From Bos javanicus (Eukaryota; Chordata; Mammalia; Artiodactyla; Bovidae): DNA of 64,000 nucleotides. The notes under the pieces are model-generated. The model searched no databases and was not told the origin of the DNA. It saw only the letters and a program-made list of their open reading frames with translations. The number at the start of each line of letters is the position of its first letter. Position 1 is the stretch's first letter. The stretch spans positions 127,416,001 through 127,480,000 of the forward strand of contig NC_083869.1 in assembly GCF_032452875.1 (NCBI RefSeq), read 5' to 3'. Shown here piece after piece: positions 31,546 to 42,619 of the stretch. The translations under genes were made by a program, and so were the position numbers.

Positions 31546-32145
31546 AAAGCTTAAACAGCACAGAGGGGACTTCTCTGGTCCAGGAGCTAAGACTTCATGC
31601 TCCCAATGCAGGTTTGATTCCCTCAGGTATGGATGTGAAATTGGACCATAAAGAAGGCTGAGCAGCTAAGAACTGATGCTTTTGAACTGTGCTGCTGGAG
31701 AAAACTCTTGAGAGTCCCTTGGACTGCAAGGAGATCAAACCAGTCCATCCTAAAGAAAATCAACCCTGAATATTCACTGGCAGGACTGAGGCTGAAGCTG
31801 AAGCTCCAATACTTTGGCCACCTGATGTGAATAGCTGATTCATTGGAAAAGACCCTGATGCTGGGAAAGATTGAGGACAGGAGGGAAAAGGGGCAACAGA
31901 GGATGAGATGGTTGGACGGCATCACTGACTCAATGGACATGAGTTTGAGCAAACTCTGGGAGATGGTGAAGGACAGGGAAGCCTGGTGTGCTGCAGTCCG
32001 TGGGGTTGCAAAGAGTCAGACAGGACTGAGCGACTGAACACCAACAGGGAACTAGAACCTACCAAGACCAGATGCAACTAAGATGCAACGTAGATGAAAC
32101 TAAGACCCAGAGCAGCCAAATTAATTTTTTTTTTTTTTAAAAAAA
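31546..32145 (+). mobile_element. CHR-type SINE split by a second BovB
   Basis: The SINE head (GGGACTTCTCTGGTCCAGG to GATTCCCTCAG) is interrupted at about 31,626. It resumes at 32,045 (CAGGGAACTAGAACC) and ends AGACCCAGAGCAGCCAAATT with an A/T run. Confidence 0.8.
31627..32041 (+). mobile_element. BovB 3' end nested in a SINE
   Basis: GTATGGATGTGAAATTGGAC through CAGGACTGAGCGACTGAAC. It encodes remnants of the C-terminal RT ORF tail with frame breaks. Confidence 0.93.
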
Positions 32146-32249
32146 AGAGCACGGAAGTGTCTTTCTCTCTCATTAACCCTCCCTGGTGAATGTTCCAGGC
32201 CAGGAAGGCATGTCTGCTCCACACAAGCATGCAGAGACAGGTTCCTTCC

Positions 32250-32512
32250 ACGCAATGACTTCCGTCAGGTTTATTGTCACCGCTTCTGGTCTCGGCCAGC
32301 AGGGAGGAGAGAGAGGGCACCCGGTGACTGAAGGCCAAGGCCCGAATGCGGCCTCTGTCACCGCCATTCATGTTCCAATGGCCAGGATGCAGTCCTGCGG
32401 CCAGTGCTGCAAGGGAGGCCGGGAAATGTCGTCCAGCTTCATGGCCACGTGCTCAGGAGGAGGAGGACAGTTTGAGAGGACGACCAGCGGGTTTACAGCA
32501 CCTACCCTCTCT
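32250..32512 (-). other. Candidate unannotated terminal exon (minus strand)
   Basis: On the minus strand a TTCTCTTTTTAG acceptor (AG at 32,514-32,513) opens a 47-codon frame ending in TGA at 32,370-32,368. It includes VNPLVVLSNC and later HWPQDCILAIGT. About 93 bp on is AATAAA (32,275-32,270), followed within 30 bp by a GT-rich stretch. The layout is that of a last exon with a poly(A) site. No poly(A) follows the signal, which argues against a processed retrocopy. I do not recognise the protein, upstream exons are not visible, and chance is possible. Confidence 0.25.
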
Positions 32513-33206
32513 CTAAAAAGAGAATCTCAGTCTTGGACAAACTGCTTTCTCAGTTTTGTGTCACAGAACGCAGAAAATGGGAGGAGAGAGCCTGAAGGGG
32601 AAAGGGAGAGAGAGAAAACAGGGAGGGAAACAGCTTTTAAGAGTATTAGACACGAGTCACAGTTGGAGTTGTTTTTAAATTACTTTTGGTTAATGGTCGG
32701 TGTCTCTGCCCGCCCAGAGCCAAGATGAGGCCTCCTGGGGTCTCAGGATACATGGATCACCATGCACGCCGGCTTACAATTTACCAAACCCGGTACTGAG
32801 ACCGAGGCTATGACGAGAGCCGGTCTCTGCCCTTCAGGCATTCACAGGCCAATGGGGGAGACAGACGCAGGATTAGAGGCGAGTCCAAGCTGCTGAAAAC
32901 ATGTCAAGGTGGGAATTACCTCGGCCGTGGCAGGGTTGGGGAGGAGCAGACAAGAAAGAGAGTAACTGGGACCTCACATTCTGGGTTTACCTCTGTCTGT
33001 GGGAAATACTCAGCCCTCTTAACATTTTTTATTCAATCCTAGAGGAGTCATAAAAGGTAAACGGAAGAAGATCAAGTGAAGAATCAAGAAACTTGGGTCC
33101 TGGCCTGCTGCTCTGTGTTCTAGAGCAAGTCCCCGCCCCTCTGTAATCGCCTTCTCTCCCACTGTCTGCAAGGCCACCGGGAGCACATCTGATACCCTCC
33201 CAGGGA

Positions 33207-34632
33207 GCACTGGTGAAGGATGCTGTGAAAGCGCTGCACTCAATGTGCCAGCAAATGTGGAAAACTCAGCAGTGGCCACAGGACTGGAAAAGGTCAGTTT
33301 TCATTCCAATCCCAAAGAAAGGCAATGCCAAAGAATGCTCAAACTACCGCACAATTGCACTCATCTCACATGCTAGTAAAGAAATGCTCAAAATTCCCCA
33401 AGCCAGGCTTCAGCAATATGTGAACCGTGAACTTCCAGATGTTCAAGCTGGATTTAGAAAAGGCAGAGGAACCAGAGATCAAATTGCCAACATCTGCTGG
33501 ATCATGGAAAAAGCAAGAGAGTTCCAGAAAAACATCTATTTCTGCTTTATTGACTACGCCCAAGCCTTCGACTGTGTGGATCACAACAAACTGTGGAAAA
33601 TTCTGAAAGAGATGGGAATACCAGACCACCTGACCTACCTCCTGAGAAATCTGTATGTAGGTCAAGAAGCAACAGTTAGAACTGGACATGGAACAACAGA
33701 CTGGTTCCAAATTGGGAAAGGAGAATGTCAAGGCTGTGTATTGTCACCTTGCTTATTTAACTTATATGCAGAGTATGTCATGAGAAATGCTGGACTGGAT
33801 GAAGCTCAAACTGGAATCAAGATTTCTGGGAGAAATATCGATAACCTCAGATATGCAGATGATACCACACTTATGGCAGTAAGTGAAGAACTAAAGAGAC
33901 TCTTAATGAAAGAGGAGAGTGAAAAAGTTGGCTTAAAACTCAACATTCAGAAAACTAAGATCATGGCATCCGGTCCCATCACTTCATGGCAAATAGATGG
34001 GGAAACAATGGAAACAGTGACAGACTATTTTTTTTGGGGCTCCAAAATCACTGCAGATAGTGCCTGCAGCCACAAAATTAAAAGATGCTGGCTCCTTGGA
34101 AGAAAAGTCATGACTGAACTAGACAGCATATTAAAAAGCAGAGACATTACTTTCCTAACAAAGGTCCGTCTAGTCAAGGCTTTGGTTTTTCCAGTAGTCA
34201 TGTATGGATGTGAGAGTTGGACTATAAAGAAAGCTGAGCACCAAAGAATTGATGCTTTTGAACTGTAGTGTTGGAGAAGACTCTTGAGAGTCCCTTGGAC
34301 TGCAAGGAGATCCACCCAGTCCATCCTAAAGGAAATCAGCTGAATTTCTGAATATCATTGGAAGGACTGATGCTGAAGCTGAAACTCCAATACTTTGGTC
34401 ACCTGATGTGGAGAGCTGACTGACTGGAAAAGACCCTGAAGCTGGGAAAGATTGAAGGCAGGAGGAGAAGGGGACGACAGAGGATGAGATGATTGGATGG
34501 CATTACCGACTCAATGGACATGAATATGAGTAAGCTCCGGGAGTTGGTGATGGACAGCGAAGGCTGGTGTGCTGCAGTTCATGGAGTCACAAAGAGTTGG
34601 ACACCACTGAGCGACTGAACTGAACTGAACTG
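33207..34632 (+). mobile_element. BovB LINE with reverse transcriptase ORF, 5'-truncated
   Basis: BovB is an RTE-clade non-LTR retrotransposon. This 1.4-kb copy lacks the 5' end and endonuclease domain but keeps most of the reverse transcriptase. A frame open from 33,213 to 34,268 (351 codons) includes the SVFIPIPKKGN, AGFRKGRGTRDQ and FIDYAQAFDCVDH motifs and the catalytic YADD at residues 214-217. A TAG at 34,266-34,268 cuts it where other copies in this window continue with WCWR. It ends in GAACTGAACTGAACTGA. An inactive relic. Confidence 0.97.
33213..34268 (+). pseudogene. BovB reverse transcriptase fragment
   Basis: A truncated retrotransposon ORF, not a host gene. RT finger and palm motifs are present in order, with the polymerase YADD intact. 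The TLMAVSEELKRLLMKEESEK stretch appears to lack a few codons relative to the usual family sequence, without a frameshift. The N-terminal endonuclease is absent and the C-terminus ends early at TAG. The first Met is internal to the original ORF, since the element is cut just upstream. Confidence 0.93.
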
Positions 34633-34642
34633 AGGAAGTACT

Positions 34643-34863
34643 AGGGCTTCCCTGGTGGCTCCTATGGTAAAGAATCTGCCCGCAGTGCAGAAGACTTAAG
34701 AAACATGGGTTTGATCCCTGGGTTGAGAAGATCCCCTGCAGAAGGAAATGGCTACCTATTCCAGTATTCTTGCCTGGAGAATCCCATGGACAGAGGAACC
34801 TAGTGGGCTACGGCGGGTCCATGGGGTCGCAAGGAGTTGGACACGCCTGAGTGACTAACTCTT
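34643..34863 (+). mobile_element. Bov-tA SINE with target-site duplication
   Basis: AGGGCTTCCCTGGTGGCTCC through GACACGCCTGAGTGACTAAC. The 10-bp direct repeats AGGAAGTACT at 34,633-34,642 and 34,864-34,873 flank it. The insertion hit the tail end of the BovB. Confidence 0.95.
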
Positions 34864-35448
34864 AGGAAGTACTGAAAGGAACCCCCACCAGTGGGCAAAG
34901 TACTGAAAGGTGCCCCCTTCTCCAGGCTGACGCAGCCCATGTGCTCAGACACACAGAGTGGGGACAGGCTGGATTTCAGCCACACTTGCCCCTTGGCCTC
35001 ACACCCTTGTGCAGTGCACACCACACACAACCGTGTTCAGGCAGCTACCTTGCCGATCAGCCTCCCTGGGACACTGTCACAGCAAGTGCTGTGAGAGTGA
35101 CTCAACCCCAGTAACCCCCCACACAGCCTTCCAACCAGCAGACTTTCTGTCCCTCATTTTCTGCAGCCTGGCTGGGACTAACGGAGAGGAGTGAGGTCTC
35201 CAGGGTGCACAGAAGGCACTCATTTTCAGGGTGACCATTGAGAATGGGTGCCTCCATGAACTCTGTGCCCCAGGTACCTCGCCAGCCTCCCCTAGTCCTG
35301 ACTCTGCCCCACGTGATTCCCGCAGACATCAGTGGTGGTGCTTTAAAGGAACGTGCCTGGAGACTACCTCAGACTCCCTGAGGGCAGCTTCTCAGTGGTG
35401 GGGAGTGACACCCAGGAGCCATGGAGGGGCTGAACCTGGGAGGGGAGG

Positions 35449-35555
35449 CACAGCTTGATTAACATCTTACTCATGCCATGGCTTAGCTTCTATTTATGGC
35501 AATCAAGAAGGTTTTCATTTATTAATACAGTTTCCTTGAAAATAAATTATTTAAG
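35449..35555 (+). repeat. Left arm of a 107-bp perfect inverted repeat
   Basis: Starts CACAGCTTGATTAACATC and ends AAATTATTTAAG. It is the exact reverse complement of 36,098-36,204, with no mismatch found in a base-by-base reading. The flanks do not match. It is AT-rich and not a repeat family I know. Confidence 0.97.
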
Positions 35556-36097
35556 ATGGCATAGGGTGGAAGGACCATGGTCCAGAGAATGGGTGCCAGG
35601 AGAGGCTCTGTGCCAGGAACCCCAGATTCACCTGGGGAGATAGGGAAGGAAGGGGAGGGCCAGGTAGTCAAACCCCTTGCTTGTCATCTGAGGACTTTGT
35701 AGGAGAGCTGTGTGCGGGAGGGTGAGGAGAAAGGAGGACGCTGGTTTGGCTCCTGAGGCATGGGTGACACAGCAGCCCCAGGCCAGGGTGGCTGAGCTGA
35801 TGCATGTCGGAGAGAGGGTGGTCTCCACCCAGGAGGGCCACCAGTGCCCTCCCCACTGTTGCCCTGGAGACAAGGAGCCTGACACCCAGATGCTCTGAAG
35901 ACAAGGACTCTGGCCACCGGGAGTCCAACGATGACATGTCCAGGGCAGGGTCCTTGCGGCAGGAGGAAACCAGGATTAAACCACCCCACCTCCCAGATCC
36001 ATGAAACCCTGTTTCCCAAACCACCCAAACATTCAAAACCACTTTCCCTCCTGCCGGTCCTAACAGTTCTTTGGTGTCTTCTCAAAACTCATCTTTA
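35556..36097. other. 542-bp spacer of the inverted repeat
   Basis: GC-rich sequence with no recognised interspersed repeat. Short open frames exist on both strands, but none resembles a known protein or transposase. Confidence 0.6.
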
Positions 36098-36204
36098 CTT
36101 AAATAATTTATTTTCAAGGAAACTGTATTAATAAATGAAAACCTTCTTGATTGCCATAAATAGAAGCTAAGCCATGGCATGAGTAAGATGTTAATCAAGC
36201 TGTG
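36098..36204 (-). repeat. Right arm of the 107-bp perfect inverted repeat
   Basis: Starts CTTAAATAATTTATTTTC and ends TTAATCAAGCTGTG. Exact reverse complement of the left arm. Confidence 0.97.
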
Positions 36205-36268
36205 TCCTGATGGGTTCCCTGGTGTCCCCAGGGTTCTGGATTTGAAGGCCAGTCTCTATGCTCAAGGA

Positions 36269-36468
36269 GGGGGTTCCCAGGTGGCGTGGTGGTAGAGAAT
36301 CCACCTGCCAATGCAGGAGACATGGGTTCGATTCCTGGGTCAGCAAGATCCCCTAGAGTAGGAAATGGCAATCCATTCCAGTATTCTTGCTTGGAAAATT
36401 CCATGGACAGAGGAGCCTGGCGGGCTACAGACCATGGGGTCGCAGAGAGTCAGACATGATTGAGCATG
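36269..36468 (+). mobile_element. Bov-tA SINE
   Basis: GGGTTCCCAGGTGGCGTGGT through GAGTCAGACATGATTGAGC. Confidence 0.93.
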
Positions 36469-36824
36469 CACACACTCTGTGTTCAAAGTAGGGCAGTGGA
36501 GGTCAGAAAAGTGTTAAAGATGGAATGCACCCACCCAAGACTCTCCTTCCTCCTCAGAAATGGAATCACTTTCTCCCTCTGTGAGGCCATATTTCATGTG
36601 CCCACATACCCCATCTCATGCATGTGTCCCCTCCTTGTGATAAACTGTCCCCAGGAGTCCTGAATATAAGAGAGCAAGAGTGACCTCTTGTAGTTGGGGT
36701 TGGGGGAGCTGAGGTCCCTGTCTCTGGGGACAGGCTGGGCCCGGAGCTGTACCCCAGTCTCAGCCAGGCTACTAATGTCTCAAATGAGTCTTAGACAAGC
36801 TGGTGTTGATGGCCTTTAACTTCA

Positions 36825-36880
36825 GTATGTGGTGTAGGAGCTGGCATGGCACACAGTAGGTGCTCAATAAATGCACAAAT
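36825..36880 (+). mobile_element. L2/MIR 3' end fragment
   Basis: GGCATGGCACACAGTAGGTG, then CTCAATAAATGCACAAAT. Confidence 0.55.
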
Positions 36881-37650
36881 ACAGAGCCCTTGGAATAGAG
36901 GATGGCTCCAACCTCAGTGAGCCTGTGGGTCCAACTGCAGCCCTGTGGGCTGGTTCGTCTCAGGGTCCAATCTCATCCCTGCCATGGTGGGCCCACCTCT
37001 GCAGGCCTGAAGGGAGACACAGTGCCAGAGAGAGGGCGTTGGGACGGAGGGGCACAGGCGAAGGGAAGCCAGCAGGTTTGGTGCTGTGGTTTTGTGGCGG
37101 CAACTGTCTCTCATGACTAGAGCAATGATAAAAACAGGAAGTACTGAGCGACCGGGCCCTTCTCCGCCTGACTTCAGCCTTCCCTGACCCCACCAGCCCG
37201 CTGGCCCCTCGATATCCCTGTACAACAGGCTGGTCACTTGTCCGGTGGGAGGGGCTCCGAGAAGGCCCAGGATCTCTCAGCGCTTGCCCGCCCCGTGGCC
37301 CGCCCTCTGACCCACCTCCATCGCCGGTGGTCGGGGTTGGGGGCACCGGGCTGGCTGTGGGGTGCCTGGAGGCTTCGCTGGGGGTCGGGGTGTGGGCACT
37401 GGGCCAGATGTGGGGTGCCTGGAGGCTTGGTCCAGCTCTGCTCCCACGTCAGCCTGTGGCAAGGCTTCCTTCCGTGGACCAGCTTCCTTATGACAAATAG
37501 AAGGGGCTGGAAGGCTGCCTGATGGCGCTTCCCTCCCAGGCAGGCACCCTCCAGGATGCTGGGGGCAGCGGGAGAAGGGCCCGGGTAGACTGGAGATAGG
37601 AAGCAACCCTTGCCACAGCAGCTGGTGTATGAACAGCTCCAGGACCAAGC

Positions 37651-37739
37651 TGTGTGTGCACATGTGCACACACACACGTGCACATGCACACACACGCACA
37701 CGTGTGCATAAGCTGTGTGCACACACATGCACACACAGG
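37651..37739. repeat. Alternating (CA/TG) tract
   Basis: About 90 bp of nearly continuous purine-pyrimidine alternation (TGTGTGTGCACATGTGCACA and similar) with GTGCAC palindromes. A candidate Z-DNA-forming microsatellite. Confidence 0.85.
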
Positions 37740-37979
37740 GCATGAGCACAGCTTTGTGAGTGAGAGCAGTTTCTACACCTGATCCTACCTGCCTGGAGCA
37801 GGGGCCACCGAGAGGAACAAAAATAGCCAGGCTCTACCACGGCTTTGAAGGATTCCTGGGGGAGGGGAGACAGGCCAGTCCACAGAAAGGACAGCGCAAA
37901 GATAAGGATTACAAGGGTGGGGCTCACAGTTTGGGGTGGGGCTGAAGAACACGACTCTGTAGGGGGACGGGAGTACTTC

Positions 37980-38730
37980 TATCCTTCACTTATTATTATG
38001 ATTAGTTACTTATTTGCATGTTTTATACTATTTATATTTTACATTATTCATATTATTCGTTTTATATTATTTCATTTTATATTATTGTTTTTATATTTCA
38101 TTTTTTATGTATAATTCACATGGCATAAACTTCATTTTCAAGTGGGTTGCAGTACAGTCACATTGTTGTGCAACCACCTCCACTGTCTAATTCCAGAACA
38201 TTCCCAACAGCCCAAAATGAAACCTTGCACCCATTGGCAGTCGCTCCTAATTCCTTCCTATCCCCAGCCCCTGGCAACCACTAGGCTACTTTTGGTCTCT
38301 GTGAATCTGCCTATTCTGGACACTCCATGTCAATAGAATCATATACTATAAGACCTTTTATAACTGTCTTTTTCACTTAGCCTAAGTGTTTTTTGTTTGT
38401 TGTTAGGGGTTTTTTTTGGCGGAGGGGTGGTGGGGACATGCCACACAGCATGTGGGATCTTAGTTCCTGACCAGGGACTGAAACTGTGCCCCTTGCAGTG
38501 GGAGCATGGAGTATTCCCTGGACCGCCAGGGAAGTCTCTAGCCTTAAGCGTTTTGTTTTGTTTTGTTTTTAGCCTAAGTGTTTTTAAGGTTCCTCCGTGG
38601 TGTAACGCGTATCAGGACTTCATTCCTTTTTACGACTGAATAGCATCCCATCGTAGGTGCTTGCTTATCCATCCATCTGTTGATGGACAGGTGGGCTGTT
38701 TCCACTATTTGGCTATTATAACCCATCACT
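37980..38730 (-). mobile_element. L1 LINE fragment (minus orientation), split by a SINE
   Basis: After an AT-rich stretch come the L1 3' phrases GTTGTGCAACCACCTCCACT, then TAATTCCAGAACATTCCCAA, CCCTGGCAACCACTAGGCTA and TCTGCCTATTCTGGACACTC. They resume after the SINE with CAGGACTTCATTCCTTTTTA and CATCTGTTGATGGACAGG. Confidence 0.8.
38394..38569 (-). mobile_element. CHR-type SINE in an L1, with direct repeats
   Basis: CACAGCATGTGGGATCTTAG through CCGCCAGGGAAGTC, minus orientation. TAGCCTAAGTGTTTTT occurs at 38,378-38,393 and again at 38,570-38,585, and a diverged third version (TAGCCTTAAGCGTTTT) directly abuts the SINE. Confidence 0.88.
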
Positions 38731-39409
38731 TACCGAGTTCTGTCTCCATCCTGTTCTAACAATTCCACAGTATCATGTCAGGTAGCCCCTCTCACCAGTG
38801 ATCTAAGTACTGTTGTTCTCTTTATGCAAATTGGGAAAGAGATAGGTTGATGGGTTTGCCTCAGTGAGGAGCACTTCATTGCCTGAATAAAACTTTGCAG
38901 CGTCCTCTGCTTTCTGGGCACAGGGAACAGCAGCAGTTGGGTTGGCGGCTGCTCCCTCAGCCATGTGCCTGAGTGCCTACCAGGAGGAGAGTCCCAGCCG
39001 AGCCATGATGCACACGCAGAGTGACCGAAAGCAAGCTCTGTAGTTCTAAGCTGTGGGGTGTTCGCTACTGCCCTGACTGACATGGTCCTCCTGTGGCCTG
39101 AGACCACGCAGCCTCAGTGCACAGAAGCACGGCCCAGGCTCGCACAGGCACACACACACAGCTTGGGTATATTTTCGAAGCAAATAGCTATGCACCCAAC
39201 TGGATAAAAACCAAGATCAAGTTGTACTGCTTGAGTTCCCGAGGGTTATGCAGGTACACTTTGGGAGCTGATGTTCATGAAACAGCTGCACATGACTGAA
39301 ACTTAAGCTGGTGGAGGCTCTCTTGGGGATTAGCCTCAGCCTTGAGGTTGCTTCCAGATGCCCCTCATGCTCCTTGAGAACAATCACTCACCTCAGCAGA
39401 TAACCAGAG

Positions 39410-39640
39410 CCAACAACAAGTATTTATCGAGAATTTATCAGCTGCTGTGCTGAGCAATTTTCCATACATTTTTCTCCCCCTAACCTGTGGGATGGATATT
39501 TTTATCATCCCCATTTTCCAGGGGAGGAGACCAAAGCTCAGAGAGGTAGAAAGACTTGTCCAAGATTCCAAAACAAGCAGGTGGAAGAGGTAGAATTTGA
39601 ACCGAGGTCTGCTTACCTCTATAGAGTTCATGTTCAACTC
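39410..39640 (-). mobile_element. MIR SINE (minus orientation)
   Basis: GTATTTATCGAGAATTTATC, then CCCCATTTTCCAGGGGAGGA, AGCTCAGAGAGGTAGAAAGA and GAATTTGAACCGAGGTCTGC. Confidence 0.8.
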
Positions 39641-39724
39641 GAAGGTCATCTTGATAGCCCATAACAGATTCAGCATCAACCAGGGTCTTGTGCTGGAGTT
39701 TATGATCAGGCTTTCTTTATGAGT

Positions 39725-39880
39725 AACAGCATGGTGTGTAGACAGCCCAGGGTTAAAAGTCAGGAGGTCTGGGTTTGAGTTTCAGATCCAGCTCTAACTT
39801 ATTCCATGGCTTAGGGCAAATTCCCACTCCTGCTATCTGGGCCTCAGTGTCCACATCCATGAAATGAGACCTTTGGACTA
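39725..39880 (+). mobile_element. MIR SINE
   Basis: AACAGCATGGTGTGTAGACA, then CTGGGTTTGAGTTTCAGATC and GGGCCTCAGTGTCCACATCC. Confidence 0.7.
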
Positions 39881-39889
39881 GATCAGTGG

Positions 39890-40050
39890 CACCAATGTTA
39901 GCTGCACCTCTGGACTACCTAATGGTCTGGTTAAAAATACTGATTGCTGGGCTATTCCCCAGACCTATAATATCAGGCCTGGGAACCCTGACTCTACAGG
40001 TGATTCATACCTGAAGCAAGCATTGGGAAACCTGCTTCTAGGGCCCTTCC
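39890..40050 (+). mobile_element. MER5-type DNA transposon remnant
   Basis: TTAAAAATACTGATTGCTGG, then CCCCAGACCTATAATATCAG and CTACAGGTGATTCATACC follow a MER5A-like order. Confidence 0.5.
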
Positions 40051-40059
40051 ACAGCTCGG

Positions 40060-41120
40060 CCTCTGTGAGTCTGTGGAGTCAGAGAAGACCAAGCCAGTAA
40101 CCATGCCTGCCAGTCTGAGTCAAAGACCAAAGAAAACAATTCTGCACAGTATGTTCTGGGAGAATCTAGAAAAGAAAGAAGTTGGTTGGACTGTGGAAGT
40201 TGGGGAAGGAGAAGCAGAAGCTGGCTGGATTTTGTTTTCGTGGTTTCATTTTCTCCTTGGAAGAAAATCACATTTCCAGTTAAGCCATGCTTCGTGGGCC
40301 CCTTGCAGTCCAGAGGGACAGTTCTGGCCAACAAAATGTGTAGAAATGATAAGCACCAGTTCCACGGCTGGCCATAAAACTCCTGTGGGATCCTTTCTGC
40401 TCTCTCCCTGTTCTGTGGTGAATTTGGACACAAAGTGTTGATGATGGTAGCACTTTAAAATGGAAGGAATCTGGGTTCCAGGCTGAGAAGAACCTCTCTT
40501 GGCCTATAGGACAAAGGGGCAATACATTTAGATTGTGTAAAATTAGTGATTTACACACTAAAATTACACACTAAGATTATGGGGCTGTTTGTCACAGCAG
40601 CTAATGGTACTTATTCCAACTAACACAAACTAGAGGAAGTGGGGTCAGAGCAGGCTCTTAACAGATGAATAAGATTTGGAAACACGGAGAGAAAGAAAAA
40701 GGCATTCCCGAGGGAAGGATAGTAGGAACAGAGAGGTGGGAGCTAGAACAGGTGTGATGTGTTTGTACCCTTCAGAGGAATTCAGTTTGCTCAGTACAGA
40801 GAGCTCTGCTGGTTGGAGATGAGACCAAAAATATTCCAACAGTGATGTGCTGGAGCTAGCTCATACCAGCTTTTAAGAGCCAATTGTTAGCATCTTTTCC
40901 CAACTTTGTGTTCAGTGACAGACATCACTTTGGTAGCTTGAAATTGGGCATGGTGGGTGTATTTATACCATGGCAACCAGTAAACACTATAAGTCAGGGC
41001 TTTTTTCTCCCGTGTTTAAACATTTAGCAGCACACTGCTGGCTGCAACCCACATACAAAAGAGTCCTGCCAATTTGAAAGGCAGCGGAAAGACCAAAGAT
41101 CCTGCAGCCCATTCTAATCC
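40060..41120. other. Unassigned intergenic stretch
   Basis: AT-moderate sequence. A 122-codon plus-strand frame (40,073-40,441) and overlapping minus frames have no recognisable domain. I see no SINE or LINE phrase. Confidence 0.4.
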
Positions 41121-41124
41121 TTAC

Positions 41125-41330
41125 TTCGCTCCTTCTGAGCTGTGTGTTCTTGGGCAAGTGAACGTTACCTCCCTGAGCCTCATATACCTCATCTGCAAAA
41201 TGGGGCTAATAATAGAACCTCCCTTATATGGCTGAGGGATAAATAAATTGAGATGGTGCATGTGGAACTCTGTCTACATCTCATCAGCATCACCATTCCC
41301 AGGCATATGACAGCCTCTGATGTAAGTACC
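41125..41330 (+). mobile_element. MIR SINE
   Basis: GAGCTGTGTGTTCTTGGGCA, then CCTCATCTGCAAAATGGGGC and TAATAATAGAACCTCCC. Confidence 0.75.
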
Positions 41331-41744
41331 TGCAACTCTCCCAGGACTCTCTCTGCCCAGAGGGCCTGCTCGGCCCCCTCACAGGGTGGTCTGGAAGTGC
41401 TTGGAAGCAATGATGTGTCTTAGGGAGCAATCCTCAACCAAAGGTGGATGAGAGCTGGTGGAAAATAACCCAGTTCCTCACCTCTCGATTAGGACAAATC
41501 TGAGGTCCATACTGCCCTATCTTGCAGAAGTCTCTAGAAGGGCTAATCCCCTGTAGCCGGTTCCCTCATAGCCTGCCGATTAGCACAGCCTGAACCGGAT
41601 TCTCCCTCCCCTACCTCTCTTCCCCGCTTCCCCACCAGGGCATCACTGCCCAAGAAGTTCCAAGGGAACCTCCCTCATCCTTGACTCAGGGTCTTCTTCT
41701 AGGGGGACCCAACCCAGAGAGCAGCCAAAGATGATCAATAACCA

Positions 41745-41945
41745 GGATCATTTTATGTGTACACGGAGATTCACAAAGCAAGAACACATCTGCTACTGGC
41801 TCAGGCCCACAGCAACCCCGGGGATTATCCGCTGCATTTTGTAGATGGAGAAAGTGAGGGTCTGAGAATAGCAATGATTTGCTCCAGGTCATCCCACCAA
41901 CAGGAAGAAGGGCTAAAACTGGGGGATCCAAATCCCAGGTTTTCA
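41745..41945 (-). mobile_element. MIR SINE (minus orientation)
   Basis: GCATTTTGTAGATGGAGAAA, then GTGAGGGTCTGAGAATAGCA and CTCCAGGTCATCCCACC. Confidence 0.6.
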
Positions 41946-42619
41946 GCTTTGAGCTGCTCTGGACTCCTGGAGAGCCCTGAACAAGCTGGGAGGGTGGTCT
42001 CCACCCCTCCGACTTCTCTCCCCTGACGGATGAGGCTGACTCCGGCCCCTGTTGTGGGCCTGGGACAGTGGAGGGCAAATGGGCTGGAGGTAGGAATAGC
42101 TGGTTATTAAATCCATCTATCATCCAGCAGGTTTGACCCCATTCTGTCCTGGGAAAGCCGGGCTTTGCCTGGGGGTGGCCGGAAGGGGAGGGTGGGGTGG
42201 GAGGCTGACCCAGCAGGAAGGGGTAGGTGGGGGCCATGAAGTCCAGAGAGTAACCAGGGCAGGGTGAGGTTAGAGGCAGCTCCTGGCTGTCTGTGTCCCC
42301 ACAGTGTGAGGACAGCCAGGGCCCTGGGGACAGCCAGGGCCATTATGACGCAGTGACCTAAAGAGGGCCTGCCCATTCGCCCATCACTGCCTGAGCCATG
42401 TTCGTTCTGAACCCCCCAGACCTGGTACCCGAGCTCCAGAAGACAGGGGTCAGGGGCAGTACAGCAGCTATGACACAGAACCTGGATGCACCTATGACTG
42501 CCACTGTCTAATGAGTACCAACCATGTGCCATGCACTAAGAAGCTTGGGGACTCAATCCATGCTTCATTTCACCATCCTCAGGCTGTACAGGGAGTGGTT
42601 TTAGGAGCTCGAGCTCAGA

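Noticed and set aside
33213..34268. 351-codon plus-strand protein as a host gene
   Set aside because: It is a truncated BovB reverse transcriptase with YADD, ends at a premature stop, and is continuous with the element's 3' end.
35449..36204. The inverted repeat as terminal repeats of a DNA transposon
   Set aside because: No transposase remnant in the spacer, no evident target-site duplication, and arms far longer and more perfect than those of known small mammalian elements. Not excluded, but unsupported.
37277..37927. 216-codon minus-strand open frame
   Set aside because: Low-complexity Cys/Val/His stretches come from the CA/TG microsatellite. The rest has no recognisable domain.
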